A stretch of DNA of 64,000 nucleotides from Pseudobdellovibrionaceae bacterium (GTDB taxonomy: Bacteria; Bdellovibrionota; FAC87; UBA2466; JACKAF01), in NCBI GenBank assembly GCA_020635235.1, contig JACKAF010000002.1, positions 575,678 to 639,677 of the forward strand. Direction: 5' to 3'. Position numbers and translations under genes: made by a program. Shown one piece after another: positions 40,172 through 47,822 of this stretch (positions within the stretch are counted from its first letter, which is position 1; the number at the start of each line of letters is the position of its first letter). The notes beneath the pieces are model-generated. The model worked only from the letters and a program-made list of their open reading frames with translations, did not search any database and was not told the DNA's origin.

Positions 40172-40891
40172 ATGCGCACGGCCCTTACACTGCTGCTGCT
40201 ACTCGGTAGCGCGGCACTTCCCGCACAAAGCTTGGAGCTGCTCCGGCGGCTTCCGCATAGCGGGTATTCGGAAGGACTCACCTATCACGAGAACTACTTG
40301 TGGCACGCCTTGCCTGAACAAATTGTGAAAATAGAACCTACCGATGGGCGGATCGTAGAAACGTACAAACCTGCCAGCAAATACAGCGAAAGCGTAACCT
40401 GGTTTCAGGGAAAGCTCTGGAATGTCAGCTTTTCAGACAATGGCATTTACGCGGGCACGCTCAGAGGAGGCAAGCTAGAGTTTGTACGCGTAGGTGAAAC
40501 GCCGGAAGCCCATGCCTGGGGACTCACACATGATGGGAAACACCTCATCTTCACTGGAAATTTTAGTAAGAAGATCTACTTTTGGGATCCCAAGAGTCGC
40601 AAGGTGGTGAGGGAACTGGAAACGCCCATCAAGGATGTAGAGGATCTTGCCTGGGATGGCGTGGGCATTTGGAGCTCCAGCTTTTCCTCTCACAAGGGGA
40701 AAATATTTAGAATCGATCCCGAGTCGGGCAAGATAAGCGGTTTTTTCGAGCTGCCCGATCCCGAATCCTGTCCAGTCATCGACGGGATCGCCTACCACCA
40801 GGGAGAGCTGTGGGTAACGGGCAAGCATTGCCCATCCATCTGGGTGCTGCGCAAGCCCACTGAGCGCGCTATTTCATCCTCAAGTCCCTAA
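40172..40891 (+). CDS. Glutamine-cyclotransferase-like secreted protein
   Basis: 239 residues with a Sec signal peptide (LLLLLGSAALPAQS). Mature part shows the beta-propeller-like repeats of the bacterial glutaminyl cyclase / SMP-30-type families (HSGYSEGLTYHENYLWHA, WGLTHDGKHLIFTG, DGIAYHQGELWVTGK). It may form pyroglutamate at peptide N-termini; that is family knowledge, not shown by catalytic residues here. The length of about 240 is normal. Its stop overlaps the convergent TRL-like gene by 4 nt. Confidence 0.7.
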   Translation: MRTALTLLLLLGSAALPAQSLELLRRLPHSGYSEGLTYHENYLWHALPEQIVKIEPTDGRIVETYKPASKYSESVTWFQGKLWNVSFSDNGIYAGTLRGGKLEFVRVGETPEAHAWGLTHDGKHLIFTGNFSKKIYFWDPKSRKVVRELETPIKDVEDLAWDGVGIWSSSFSSHKGKIFRIDPESGKISGFFELPDPESCPVIDGIAYHQGELWVTGKHCPSIWVLRKPTERAISSSSP

Positions 40892-41214
40892 CGCCCACGC
40901 ACCGTCGTGCATTCTGAGGCGAAGAGTCCGGCCAGGAAAAAGGAACTCTCTCTATCGACGTCTTCAATTTTTGAAATACGGCCGTTGTGTCGGGCTCGAT
41001 CGACTGTGGCGTCGCCTAGTGCCAGCAGTCCCAGCGCAGAAAATGAGCAGGCCTGCCCCATTTTGCTGCCGCGTGGTTGCGGCGTCGCGCGTTTGGGCGA
41101 TTGCACCGTAGTATAAAGCAGGCCGACCGGGTGGCTACACCCGCCGAGTAACGAGCTGAGTACGAAAAGCCCCGCCAGAAGTACGGAGCCTACTTGCCGC
41201 GAACGACCGTGCAC
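40888..41214 (-). CDS. TRL-family lipoprotein, copy 1
   Basis: 108 residues from a GTG. Signal peptide with lipobox LLGGC, then the TRL-like pattern (PRGSKMGQACSFSALGLLALGDATVDRARHNGRISKI, here about 40 residues). About half the mature sequence is identical to the tandem copy upstream, so it arose by duplication. Its start lies 25 nt inside the end of that copy. Family function is not known. Because the GTG lacks an obvious Shine-Dalgarno, translation may be coupled to copy 2. Confidence 0.78.
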   Translation of the reverse strand: MHGRSRQVGSVLLAGLFVLSSLLGGCSHPVGLLYTTVQSPKRATPQPRGSKMGQACSFSALGLLALGDATVDRARHNGRISKIEDVDRESSFFLAGLFASECTTVRGR

Positions 41215-41492
41215 TGTTGCGCAAACAGAAAGCCGAGTAAGGTCAGGTTCGTTCCGTCCACCGAAGTGATTTTGGAAATACGACCATTACGTCGCGCGGT
41301 GTCGATGCTGGCGTCGCCGACAGCAATCAATCCTAGAATGGACAGACTGCAGGCTTCACCCATTTTGTCTCCGCGAGGTTGCGCGGTTGCATTGATTGGG
41401 TACTGTACACCCGTGAACAATGCGCCCAGCGGGTGCGCGCAGCCGCTTAGCATTGCTAGAACGATAAAGTAACCGACGATCTTCTTCCCCAT
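41190..41492 (-). CDS. TRL-family lipoprotein, copy 2
   Basis: 100 residues. Signal peptide, lipobox LSGC, then HPLGALFTGVQYP and RGDKMGEACSLSILGLIAVGDASIDTARRNGRISKI-type sequence, with a second conserved Cys near the C-terminus (QQCTVVRGK). An AAGGGGG site precedes the ATG. Tandem paralogue of the gene just downstream; both keep two Cys besides the lipid Cys, so a disulphide is possible. Confidence 0.8.
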   Translation of the reverse strand: MGKKIVGYFIVLAMLSGCAHPLGALFTGVQYPINATAQPRGDKMGEACSLSILGLIAVGDASIDTARRNGRISKITSVDGTNLTLLGFLFAQQCTVVRGK

Positions 41493-41619
41493 GGTGCCCC
41501 CTTACCTAAGGATACTGATGTATGTGCTGAAAGATTAAAGTCGTTAAAATTCTAACACTAAGGAGGGGCGGCGAAAACTGTTCAAATTGACTAGGGGAGT
41601 TGAAGTTTACGGGAGGGAC

Positions 41620-41655
41620 AACTCGAAGCCGCGCCTTACAGCGCGGCTCCGAGTT
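41620..41655 (-). terminator. Strong hairpin after the C25 protease gene
   Basis: Near-perfect 15-base arms (AACTCGAAGCCGCGC, GCGCGGCTCCGAGTT, one A/C mismatch) with a 6-nt loop, 33 nt beyond the protease stop on the minus strand. No T run follows, so it may act as a transcript end-stabiliser instead of a classic terminator. Confidence 0.55.
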
Positions 41656-41687
41656 TAGTCCCGCTGGGGACGTATTGGGCAATCAAA

Positions 41688-43682
41688 CTAGGGGACGACG
41701 AGTTGCTGAGTTTCCATGTTGTAACCACTCACGGTGATCGTTTTTTCCAAAGATGGAATCGTGTTCTGCAAACTAAGTTGGGCGTTTCCTTCGGCGTCAG
41801 TGTAGGCGACTGCCACCGGGTCTTTGCCTTCTTGTCGCAAGCTGGCTCGTACGTTCGCAAGCGGTGCACCGTTCAAATCTGTTGCGATAAGACGGATAGC
41901 CTCGCTCGTTCCGCCAGGTGTGCTCATCGCCAGGCTAACCGGCGCAGGGGCGCTTGTACGCATATTCATCGACGGGTTTCCGAACAGGTTGTACCAGCGC
42001 AGGTTATCGATGATATCGTCGCCGCTACCCTTTTGCTCAATGAGGTAGAGCTGTCCGGCGAGGACGCTGCCGCCCAGAGAGTGCACCGGCTTTTCGAAAT
42101 GCGTTTTGGCAATTCCCTGGGACATGATGGCCGGGGGATCCCAAGAGATAATGACGGCGCCACCATAAAAGGCGACGGCACCTGCCGCTTGGCCTTGGGC
42201 TTGTTGAGTTACCCAGGCCTTGCCAAAAACGGGTTCGTACTTATTGAAGGCGGAATTGAGGCAAGCGACATCAATAATGACCGGTAGCCGGCCGCCGGAG
42301 TTCTGCACGGCACGGATCGAGTCCACGTCGAAATCGTCATTCGTTGAGGGCCAGGACGTCCCGTCTCCGTGTCCGAAATAGGCCAGCCAGGAACGCCCCT
42401 GGTTGACCGCATCGGTAATGTTTTTCACAGTCGCGGTGTGTTCACCCTGAAGGAAGGGATCGACTTTAGAGTAGGTGTGAGCCGTTAGGGCCTCGGCGAC
42501 GGACTCCGCGTATTCTTTGTCGCTAGGGCCGGAGCCTTCGTTACTTGCGATCGTTGCCCCTTGGCTATACCAGTCCACACTAGGGGTCGTATTCTTTTCA
42601 AAAGCGATCCAGCGGTCGATTTGGGTATTCACCTCGTCGACAGAATCGGCGAGCAAGCGCCCATAGAGTGCGTCTGGAATCTCATCGGCTGTATCGAATA
42701 GGGCGTACTCGTAATCGGTTGCGGCCGGTCCGCTCGCGGTGGAAGCCATGATTACCGGCAAGCTGGTCTTGTTGCCTACAAAGAGTAGTTGGCTCGGCTT
42801 GACCGCATTATTCTTTGCGTAGTCGCGGATGTAGTTTCGTAGCGCTTTATTTGTGCCACCCGCTTCGGTGAACGTGATGACGCGTACGTTGACGCCCTTT
42901 GCTTGCTCCCAGGATACAAAGCGAGCGAGGCTGTCCTTTAAAGTATCCGCAACGAAAATTAGCATGAGTTCATCCGCATCGCCTCTTAACTGATCGTTTG
43001 CGAGGGCGCGGGCGTTTACCGTAGAGGCCCGCACGAGTTCGTGGAGGGAGGGGGCCAAACGCATAGGGCTGCGTACGGATCCGTTCGGAACAAAGTGTAC
43101 CTCGGCCGAGAGGTACGGAGTTACCACCAAGCTGTTGTCTCGGAAGCGCGATTGGACGGGGTAGAGGCCAACGCGTACCAGCTCCACACCCTGCAGCTTC
43201 CCGATCGTCTCCAAGCTTAGGTTTTGCGCCGGGTAAACCGCGTCGGAGCGGTACAAGGCACTGTCAAAATAGAAGCCTTCGTCCCAAGGGCAATTGCAGC
43301 GGTAGTGTTTTTGCCGAGGAGCGACACGCACTCCGGGCACTTCGCGGGTTTCACTCTTGAGGTTTCTAATTTCGGCCCGGTAGCCTGGCGGGACTACCAG
43401 CAGGCGGCCGGTGGTGAAAAGGTCCGGGGCGCCAGCGCGTTCAAGACGCTGGAGACCGTCTATCTTCAGCGAGTCAAAACCGTCGGCTTGAGCGTCGGTT
43501 TCAAGGCTCGTGAGGCGAAAGGTAATTTGAACCGGTGCTACCGCTTCGCGGCTCACCTGAGGGATGGCTGACAGCTCGGCTCGCGGCGCGGCGTCCTCCA
43601 GCAACACGACCCTTTTTGCAAGAGCTGTTTGGTTTACTGCAAACGCACAAATCCACCCGTAGGTTAATAATAACCTCACCAT
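41688..43682 (-). CDS. Gingipain-type (C25) cysteine protease, secreted
   Basis: 664 residues with a signal peptide. The catalytic region fits peptidase family C25: His438 in YFGHGDGTSW and Cys474 in VIIDVACLNSAFN, 36 residues apart (about 33 in gingipain R). A YNLFGNPSM element and a C-terminal Ig-like domain (about 570-664) follow, as in gingipain-like proteins. The N-terminal 200 residues look like a propeptide. C25 enzymes cleave after Arg or Lys, but the specificity pocket was not assigned. Monocistronic. Confidence 0.85.
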   Translation of the reverse strand: MVRLLLTYGWICAFAVNQTALAKRVVLLEDAAPRAELSAIPQVSREAVAPVQITFRLTSLETDAQADGFDSLKIDGLQRLERAGAPDLFTTGRLLVVPPGYRAEIRNLKSETREVPGVRVAPRQKHYRCNCPWDEGFYFDSALYRSDAVYPAQNLSLETIGKLQGVELVRVGLYPVQSRFRDNSLVVTPYLSAEVHFVPNGSVRSPMRLAPSLHELVRASTVNARALANDQLRGDADELMLIFVADTLKDSLARFVSWEQAKGVNVRVITFTEAGGTNKALRNYIRDYAKNNAVKPSQLLFVGNKTSLPVIMASTASGPAATDYEYALFDTADEIPDALYGRLLADSVDEVNTQIDRWIAFEKNTTPSVDWYSQGATIASNEGSGPSDKEYAESVAEALTAHTYSKVDPFLQGEHTATVKNITDAVNQGRSWLAYFGHGDGTSWPSTNDDFDVDSIRAVQNSGGRLPVIIDVACLNSAFNKYEPVFGKAWVTQQAQGQAAGAVAFYGGAVIISWDPPAIMSQGIAKTHFEKPVHSLGGSVLAGQLYLIEQKGSGDDIIDNLRWYNLFGNPSMNMRTSAPAPVSLAMSTPGGTSEAIRLIATDLNGAPLANVRASLRQEGKDPVAVAYTDAEGNAQLSLQNTIPSLEKTITVSGYNMETQQLVVP

Positions 43683-43807
43683 GTGTTGCCTCGCCGTTTT
43701 GTAAACTACGTTAAAATGTCTGCTTAATGAAGAGTCACGAACTGCGAACGATGATTCAATTTAGCATAGGCAAAAAAGATTGGGTAGACGCGGTTCTCAG
43801 TTAGGCT

Positions 43808-44134
43808 CTAGACGGCGAAAGACGAGCCACAACCGCAGCTCTTGGTGGCGTTGGGATTCTTAAAACCAAAGCCAGTACCGTTCAAACCGCCGCTGTACTC
43901 GAGGGTTAAGCCTTTTAGATAGAGGTAACTTTTGGGATCCACGAATACACGGACCCCGTCTTGCTCAAATACTTTGTCCTCGGTCGCGGGTTCCTTGGCG
44001 AAGTCCAGCTTATAGGACATGCCACTGCACCCTCCACCAACGACAGCAACACGCAGACCCATCTCAGGCCCCATTGGGGACTCTGTCTGGAGCTCCTTAA
44101 TCTTTTTAACCGCTTCCGGCGAAACATGGATCAT
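43808..44134 (-). CDS. A-type Fe-S cluster carrier (IscA/ErpA/SufA)
   Basis: 108 residues, usual length. Three conserved Cys: one in GGGCSGMSYKLDF and two in the C-terminal CGCGSSF. Carries Fe-S clusters to apoproteins. IscA, SufA and ErpA cannot be separated on this sequence alone. The gene lies 54 nt downstream of the Rrf2 regulator on the same strand, suggesting a small Fe-S control unit. Confidence 0.92.
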   Translation of the reverse strand: MIHVSPEAVKKIKELQTESPMGPEMGLRVAVVGGGCSGMSYKLDFAKEPATEDKVFEQDGVRVFVDPKSYLYLKGLTLEYSGGLNGTGFGFKNPNATKSCGCGSSFAV

Positions 44135-44188
44135 GGCATAACCTCGCAGGCATCATAGCATGATGCGCGGGGTTGATAAACAGCCGGC

Positions 44189-44554
44189 TTAAAGCTGCGG
44201 TTGGGTGATTAAGCTCTCCAGCGATACGGACGTCAGCAACTGGTGCACTCTGCGGTTGAGGACCGAGACCGCGGGCGAATCAAATTCGACCGATGGCCGG
44301 CGGTCACTCAGCGCATCGCTTATCTGCAAAAGGCTGAACGTGCTCGGATCGTCTGCTAGCTTGTAGCCTCCCTGATTGCCATGGATGGGGTGAACTACAC
44401 CCACCCGCTTCAAGCGCTGCATGATCTTACTCAGCAGGGCTTCCGGGATTTGGCAGGCTGAGGAAATTTCCCGCACGCTCGCGGTCTTTCCCGGCCGGCC
44501 GCCCAGGTAATACAGGGCTGCAACCGAATACTCTATTTTCTTGTTGGGTTTCAC
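44189..44554 (-). CDS. Rrf2-family transcriptional regulator
   Basis: 121 residues with the winged helix of Rrf2 (EYSVAALYYLGG, then VREISSACQIPEALLSKIMQRL, then wing HGNQGGYKLA). It lacks the C-terminal three-cysteine cluster-binding loop of IscR/NsrR, so it is not an obvious Fe-S sensor. A GGGAGG site lies just before a GTG at 44554; an upstream TTG at 44572 has no such site. Upstream of the A-type carrier, which it may control. Confidence 0.85.
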   Translation of the reverse strand: MKPNKKIEYSVAALYYLGGRPGKTASVREISSACQIPEALLSKIMQRLKRVGVVHPIHGNQGGYKLADDPSTFSLLQISDALSDRRPSVEFDSPAVSVLNRRVHQLLTSVSLESLITQPQL

Positions 44555-44829
44555 CTGTCCTCCCAACGCCAACGACGCAGGGTTTCAAGAATTCAGGACA
44601 CTTCAAAATGGCCGTCCCGGCAAGCTGTTTCGAGAAAAACTTTCGGTCTGTGCGGCCTTTTGAATTGGCGCGGCTCTGTGCGGAAAGGACTTAACATCCT
44701 TTGCGGGCTGGTGTACTAAAGAGGTTCAGCAGTAGGGCCAACGTGCCGTTTCTAGGCACTGAATCGTCATACTAATTCGCTGTTTATTTCGACACTCACG
44801 ATCCCATTGCGTGAAAAGAAGGAGAAATC

Positions 44830-45489
44830 ATGTCTGATGGCAAACGTGCCGGGAAGAGGTCTAAACCTAGAAGTCCTCAGCGCCGAGATGGCGGATCCGC
44901 GCCACAGGGACGAGGCCCCCGGGGCGGCGGCAATAACCGTTCGGTGCCGGCGCGCCAAAGCCGCTTTGATAATAACGAATTTGTGTTTCAGCTCCGCTAT
45001 GACCGTAACCGCGGAAACTACGTCGGTACCGTCGCAGAGATTTCCGATCTGAGTGTCGAAGGCCGCGATCCTGAAGAAGTCTACACGATGCTCGAGGATG
45101 CGGTAGAGGACTATATCGTCGATACCCGCAGCCGTGGCGGTTCTGTTCCAGAACCTCTTTACACCAAAGATTATCCGGAAAAGCTGAGCCTGCCGGTTTC
45201 ACAAGGTCTATATCGCCGCTTGGATTTACTTTCGCGCCGTGAGCGAGTCGATCTGGAAAAACTTGCAGTCGAGCTACTTACTTCGGCGATCGATAAACGT
45301 GGTGAACGCCAGCAACGTGGTGGCGGGCAAGCTGCCCAGAACCAACCGCGGGACAACGGCAACAGCGGCTCCAAACGCAACCGTTCCCAAGGTGGCAAGT
45401 CACGCAACTATCAAAACTACCACCAGACCATGGACAATCGGGAAAACTTCCTGGATTACGTTCGAAGGCTTGAAAAGGGACGGAAGTAG
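44830..45489 (+). CDS. HicB-like domain protein with Arg/Gly-rich tails
   Basis: 219 residues. Basic N-tail (residues 1-45, many Arg, Gly, Pro). A HicB-like domain (about 50-105: YVGTVAEISDLSVEGRDPEEVYTMLEDAVEDYI), and a segment like the HicB C-terminal ribbon-helix-helix (YRRLDLLSRRERVDLEKLAVELL, about 130-155). Then an Arg/Asn/Gly/Gln-rich tail. No HicA toxin is adjacent, so it is not a normal toxin-antitoxin pair; nucleic-acid binding is inferred from the basic tails. AAGGAGAA precedes the ATG. Confidence 0.7.
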   Translation: MSDGKRAGKRSKPRSPQRRDGGSAPQGRGPRGGGNNRSVPARQSRFDNNEFVFQLRYDRNRGNYVGTVAEISDLSVEGRDPEEVYTMLEDAVEDYIVDTRSRGGSVPEPLYTKDYPEKLSLPVSQGLYRRLDLLSRRERVDLEKLAVELLTSAIDKRGERQQRGGGQAAQNQPRDNGNSGSKRNRSQGGKSRNYQNYHQTMDNRENFLDYVRRLEKGRK

Positions 45490-45500
45490 AGGCCGGCCGA

Positions 45501-45535
45501 GGCCTGACCGCTTCAGCATTGCCGAAGCGGCCAGG
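45501..45535. terminator. Bidirectional hairpin between convergent genes
   Basis: CCTG-a-CCGCTTC pairs with GAAGCGG-c-CAGG around a 9-nt loop, between the hicB-like and peroxiredoxin stops. It could end both transcripts. No T runs. Confidence 0.55.
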
Positions 45536-45548
45536 TGGCCAAATAGGC

Positions 45549-46130
45549 TTAGAGCTTCTTGAAATACTCTTGAGATCCTTTGGGATCGGGTTTCATCGTG
45601 CTCTTTCCAGGGTTCCAGTTCGCGGGGCAAACTTCGCCAGTCTTGGCGCTTTCCTGAAGCGCGGACAACACGCGCAGCACTTCATCGACATTGCGGCCGA
45701 TACCCAGATCGTGAACGAGCTGGTACTGCACCTTCTTTTCGGGGTTGATAAGGAACAGACCGCGCAGCGAAATGCCAGCATCCAAAAGGACACCGTAATC
45801 ACGTGCGACGTCTTTCTTGATGTCGGCCAAGAGGGGGAATTTCAATTCGCCGATCCCGCCCTCATTGCGGCCCTTCTGTGACCAGGCCAAATGGCTAAAC
45901 TTACTGTCGACAGAACAGCCAACCACTTCGCAATTCAACTCGCGAAAGGCCTCGTACTTGTCGTTGAAAGCCGTGATTTCTGTTGGGCAAACAAACGTAA
46001 AATCCAGCGGGTAGAAAAACAGGCAAACCCATTTTCCTTTGAAATCACCCAGGCTGACTTCCTTGAATCCACTTCCGACTAGCGCTTCCGCTTTAAATTC
46101 GGGCGCGGGTTTTTGAACTAAGCTATCCAT
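45549..46130 (-). CDS. Typical 2-Cys peroxiredoxin (AhpC/Prx1 type)
   Basis: 193 residues. Reduces hydrogen peroxide and organic peroxides. Peroxidatic Cys48 in FTFVCPTE, and resolving Cys168 in GEVCPANW. GGIG and YF motifs (GGIGELKFP, EYFKKL) of the sensitive type are seen. A promoter lies about 97 nt upstream. Reductant partner (thioredoxin or AhpF) is not nearby. Confidence 0.95.
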   Translation of the reverse strand: MDSLVQKPAPEFKAEALVGSGFKEVSLGDFKGKWVCLFFYPLDFTFVCPTEITAFNDKYEAFRELNCEVVGCSVDSKFSHLAWSQKGRNEGGIGELKFPLLADIKKDVARDYGVLLDAGISLRGLFLINPEKKVQYQLVHDLGIGRNVDEVLRVLSALQESAKTGEVCPANWNPGKSTMKPDPKGSQEYFKKL

Positions 46131-46226
46131 CTTTTTTCTCCATTGATTCGTTGAGTTCAGCTAAAGCAGAGCGAAGGTAACTTCGGTCCGTCTTGTGGTC
46201 AAGCTACGCACTTCATGTGCAATCTT

Positions 46227-46255
46227 GCTATACAGGCGCTGCCATAAAGCGTCAA
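46227..46255 (-). promoter_or_regulatory. Sigma-70-like promoter of the peroxiredoxin gene
   Basis: Read on the minus strand: TTGACG, a 17-nt spacer, then TATAGC, about 100 nt before the ATG. It lies in the 306-bp gap between the divergent peroxiredoxin and cytochrome genes. The cytochrome-side half of that gap shows nothing I can name. Confidence 0.65.
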
Positions 46256-46436
46256 TGAATACCAGTAGTTAGGTGAATTCCCAAAGTGCGTGGCTACTTT
46301 CATGACGCGCTCTAGCAGTCTGCGGTGCCAGTTCTAGGCAGAGTGTCCAGTGGCCCGCTCCTTGCAAAACTTCGAGTTTAGATTTGTGTCTCGCACAGTG
46401 AAGGCAGCCCGTTGAGCTGATGTTAAGGAGTAGCAC

Positions 46437-47117
46437 GTGAAAGCGATCAGTATCTTGAGTATGTTTTTTGCTCTGTCCCTGAGTGTTCAGGCGAATACCT
46501 ATTACGGAAATCACGGAAATCTTGGAAACTACAACTTGAATACCGGCCGTTACGGTTTGGATTCCAGTACGCAGAGCGAGCTCGCTTCGATCATGGCTCT
46601 CGCCAATAGCTGTGGCTTTCCCTTGAATATCGATCCCAATGCCTTTGCTTCGGCACCGCCGACGACTACTTTTACCCCGCCTGCTACGGAAGGCGTGGGC
46701 TCAGGATTGCCCTTGCCCCCGCTTCCGGGAACTGGCTCCGGGAATCCCAGCAACGGCGCCCCTACCACAGGATCCAACACGGGTGGAACCGGTTCCGGCA
46801 ACAAGGGTGGTGATTCTGGTGCGACCGGAGGCACAGCAGGGGATACCGGCGGAGAAACCGGCGGGACCAAGACTTCAGCCACGGACGATCAGACCGGTGG
46901 CGACAAAGCAGCGTTTAGATCTACTGTGGAAGGCATTGTGAACAATACGTGTTTGAGCTGCCATGGTGCAGGTGGAAAGGCGTCCTCGAAGTCCGCCAGC
47001 GCCCTCATCGCGGCCCTGGAATCTGGTGGATCCGCTCTGGCGAACAAGATGGTCAGCTTCGGCGCTAACCTGAGTGCTGGCGATATCGACGCGATTAAGA
47101 ACTTCGCGGGCAAGTAA
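46437..47117 (+). CDS. Secreted mono-haem c-type cytochrome with Gly/Thr-rich linker
   Basis: 226 residues from a GTG preceded by AAGGAG. Signal peptide (cleavage about SVQA/N), then Asn/Gly/Tyr-rich residues 20-50. A Pro/Gly/Thr-rich linker runs from about 70 to 160. The C-terminal domain (160-226) has haem motif CLSCH (172-176) and a likely Met ligand in NKMVSFGAN. This is a small cytochrome tethered by a disordered linker, suggesting a role at or beyond the outer membrane or in the periplasm. Electron partners unknown. Confidence 0.82.
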   Translation: MKAISILSMFFALSLSVQANTYYGNHGNLGNYNLNTGRYGLDSSTQSELASIMALANSCGFPLNIDPNAFASAPPTTTFTPPATEGVGSGLPLPPLPGTGSGNPSNGAPTTGSNTGGTGSGNKGGDSGATGGTAGDTGGETGGTKTSATDDQTGGDKAAFRSTVEGIVNNTCLSCHGAGGKASSKSASALIAALESGGSALANKMVSFGANLSAGDIDAIKNFAGK

Positions 47118-47124
47118 AAGCCCG

Positions 47125-47167
47125 GCGCCGAAAATCGGCGCTGTAGCGTCCAATCGGACGACAGCGC
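47125..47167 (+). promoter_or_regulatory. Two overlapping, mutually exclusive hairpins after the cytochrome gene
   Basis: Hairpin A is GCGCCGA-AAA-TCGGCGC (47125-47141). Hairpin B is GCGCTGT/ACAGCGC (47138-47144 with 47161-47167) over an inner CGTCC/GGACG stem. They share 47138-47141, so only one can form at a time. No T run follows. Also see the separate hairpin at 47225-47242. Confidence 0.55.
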
Positions 47168-47224
47168 GAAACGGCCTCATTTCAGCGAGTTAAGAGAAAC
47201 CCTCAAAGAATCGTCGACCCGGAA

Positions 47225-47242
47225 GGGGAGCAAAAGCTCCCC
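47225..47242 (+). other. Perfect hairpin upstream of the small secreted protein gene
   Basis: GGGGAGC-AAAA-GCTCCCC, extended by flanking CCCG/CGGG. It lies about 180 nt before the next gene. The rest of the 47118-47422 gap shows no further feature. Confidence 0.5.
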
Positions 47243-47422
47243 CGGGAAACTTCTGTCCTCGCAAAACGCGGCGGCCCTCAAAAAAGCCAGTATTTTCAAG
47301 GTCTCGACCCCCCTAAGGCAAAACTCTCATTTGGTATCCCCCTTGCACTATTACTCGTGAACCCTCTGAGGCACGAGAGGTAGTTGTGTGGGTGCCTTAG
47401 CAGTGCTCAAAAGGAGCTAGAG

Positions 47423-47665
47423 ATGAAGAAGTTGTGGTTATTGTCATTTGCGGTAATGATGCTTGGTTTGAACGTCCTCGCGGCCGAAGGTGAAGAGCTT
47501 GCGGCCCAGCACGTTGGTGCCCAGGGCGCTACGGTAACGCAGCAGCAGCCTGGTCAGAAATACCCGACGGACCCTAATGCCGCTACCCAAGCGGAAGTCG
47601 CGTCGCTTATCCAAAAGGCGAATGCGTGCATTCTTGACCGCGAGGCCAAGAAAGCCAGTCGCTAG
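47423..47665 (+). CDS. Small secreted protein, unknown function
   Basis: 80 residues. Signal peptide (MKKLWLLSFAVMMLGLNVLAA), then a short, polar, helix-prone mature part with one Cys (KANACILD). AAGGAG at 47411-47416 places the start at ATG 47423; an in-frame extension to 47384 has no site. No family recognised. Followed by a strong terminator, so it is its own unit. Confidence 0.7.
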   Translation: MKKLWLLSFAVMMLGLNVLAAEGEELAAQHVGAQGATVTQQQPGQKYPTDPNAATQAEVASLIQKANACILDREAKKASR

Positions 47666-47699
47666 TCTAAGCCTTAGCGGCCAATCGAATTGAACGCGA

Positions 47700-47737
47700 A
47701 CCCCGTGGGCCATAGGCCCGTGGGGTCGTGTGTTTTT
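47700..47737 (+). terminator. Rho-independent terminator of the small secreted protein gene
   Basis: Inverted repeat ACCCCGTGGGCC / GGCCCGTGGGGT with a 2-nt internal mismatch and 3-nt loop, then TGTTTTT. It lies before lon. Confidence 0.8.
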
Positions 47738-47822
47738 CTATAATTTTTGGATATTTAGCATTATTTTCTCGATGTCTGCCGGTTGACTCTGCTAGATCCC
47801 TACCTACTATAGCCTTGTGAGT

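Noticed and set aside
47118..47422. Cyclic-di-GMP (GEMM) or other riboswitch before the small secreted protein
   Set aside because: Hairpins are present but the conserved GEMM core and its tetraloop-receptor sequence were not found.
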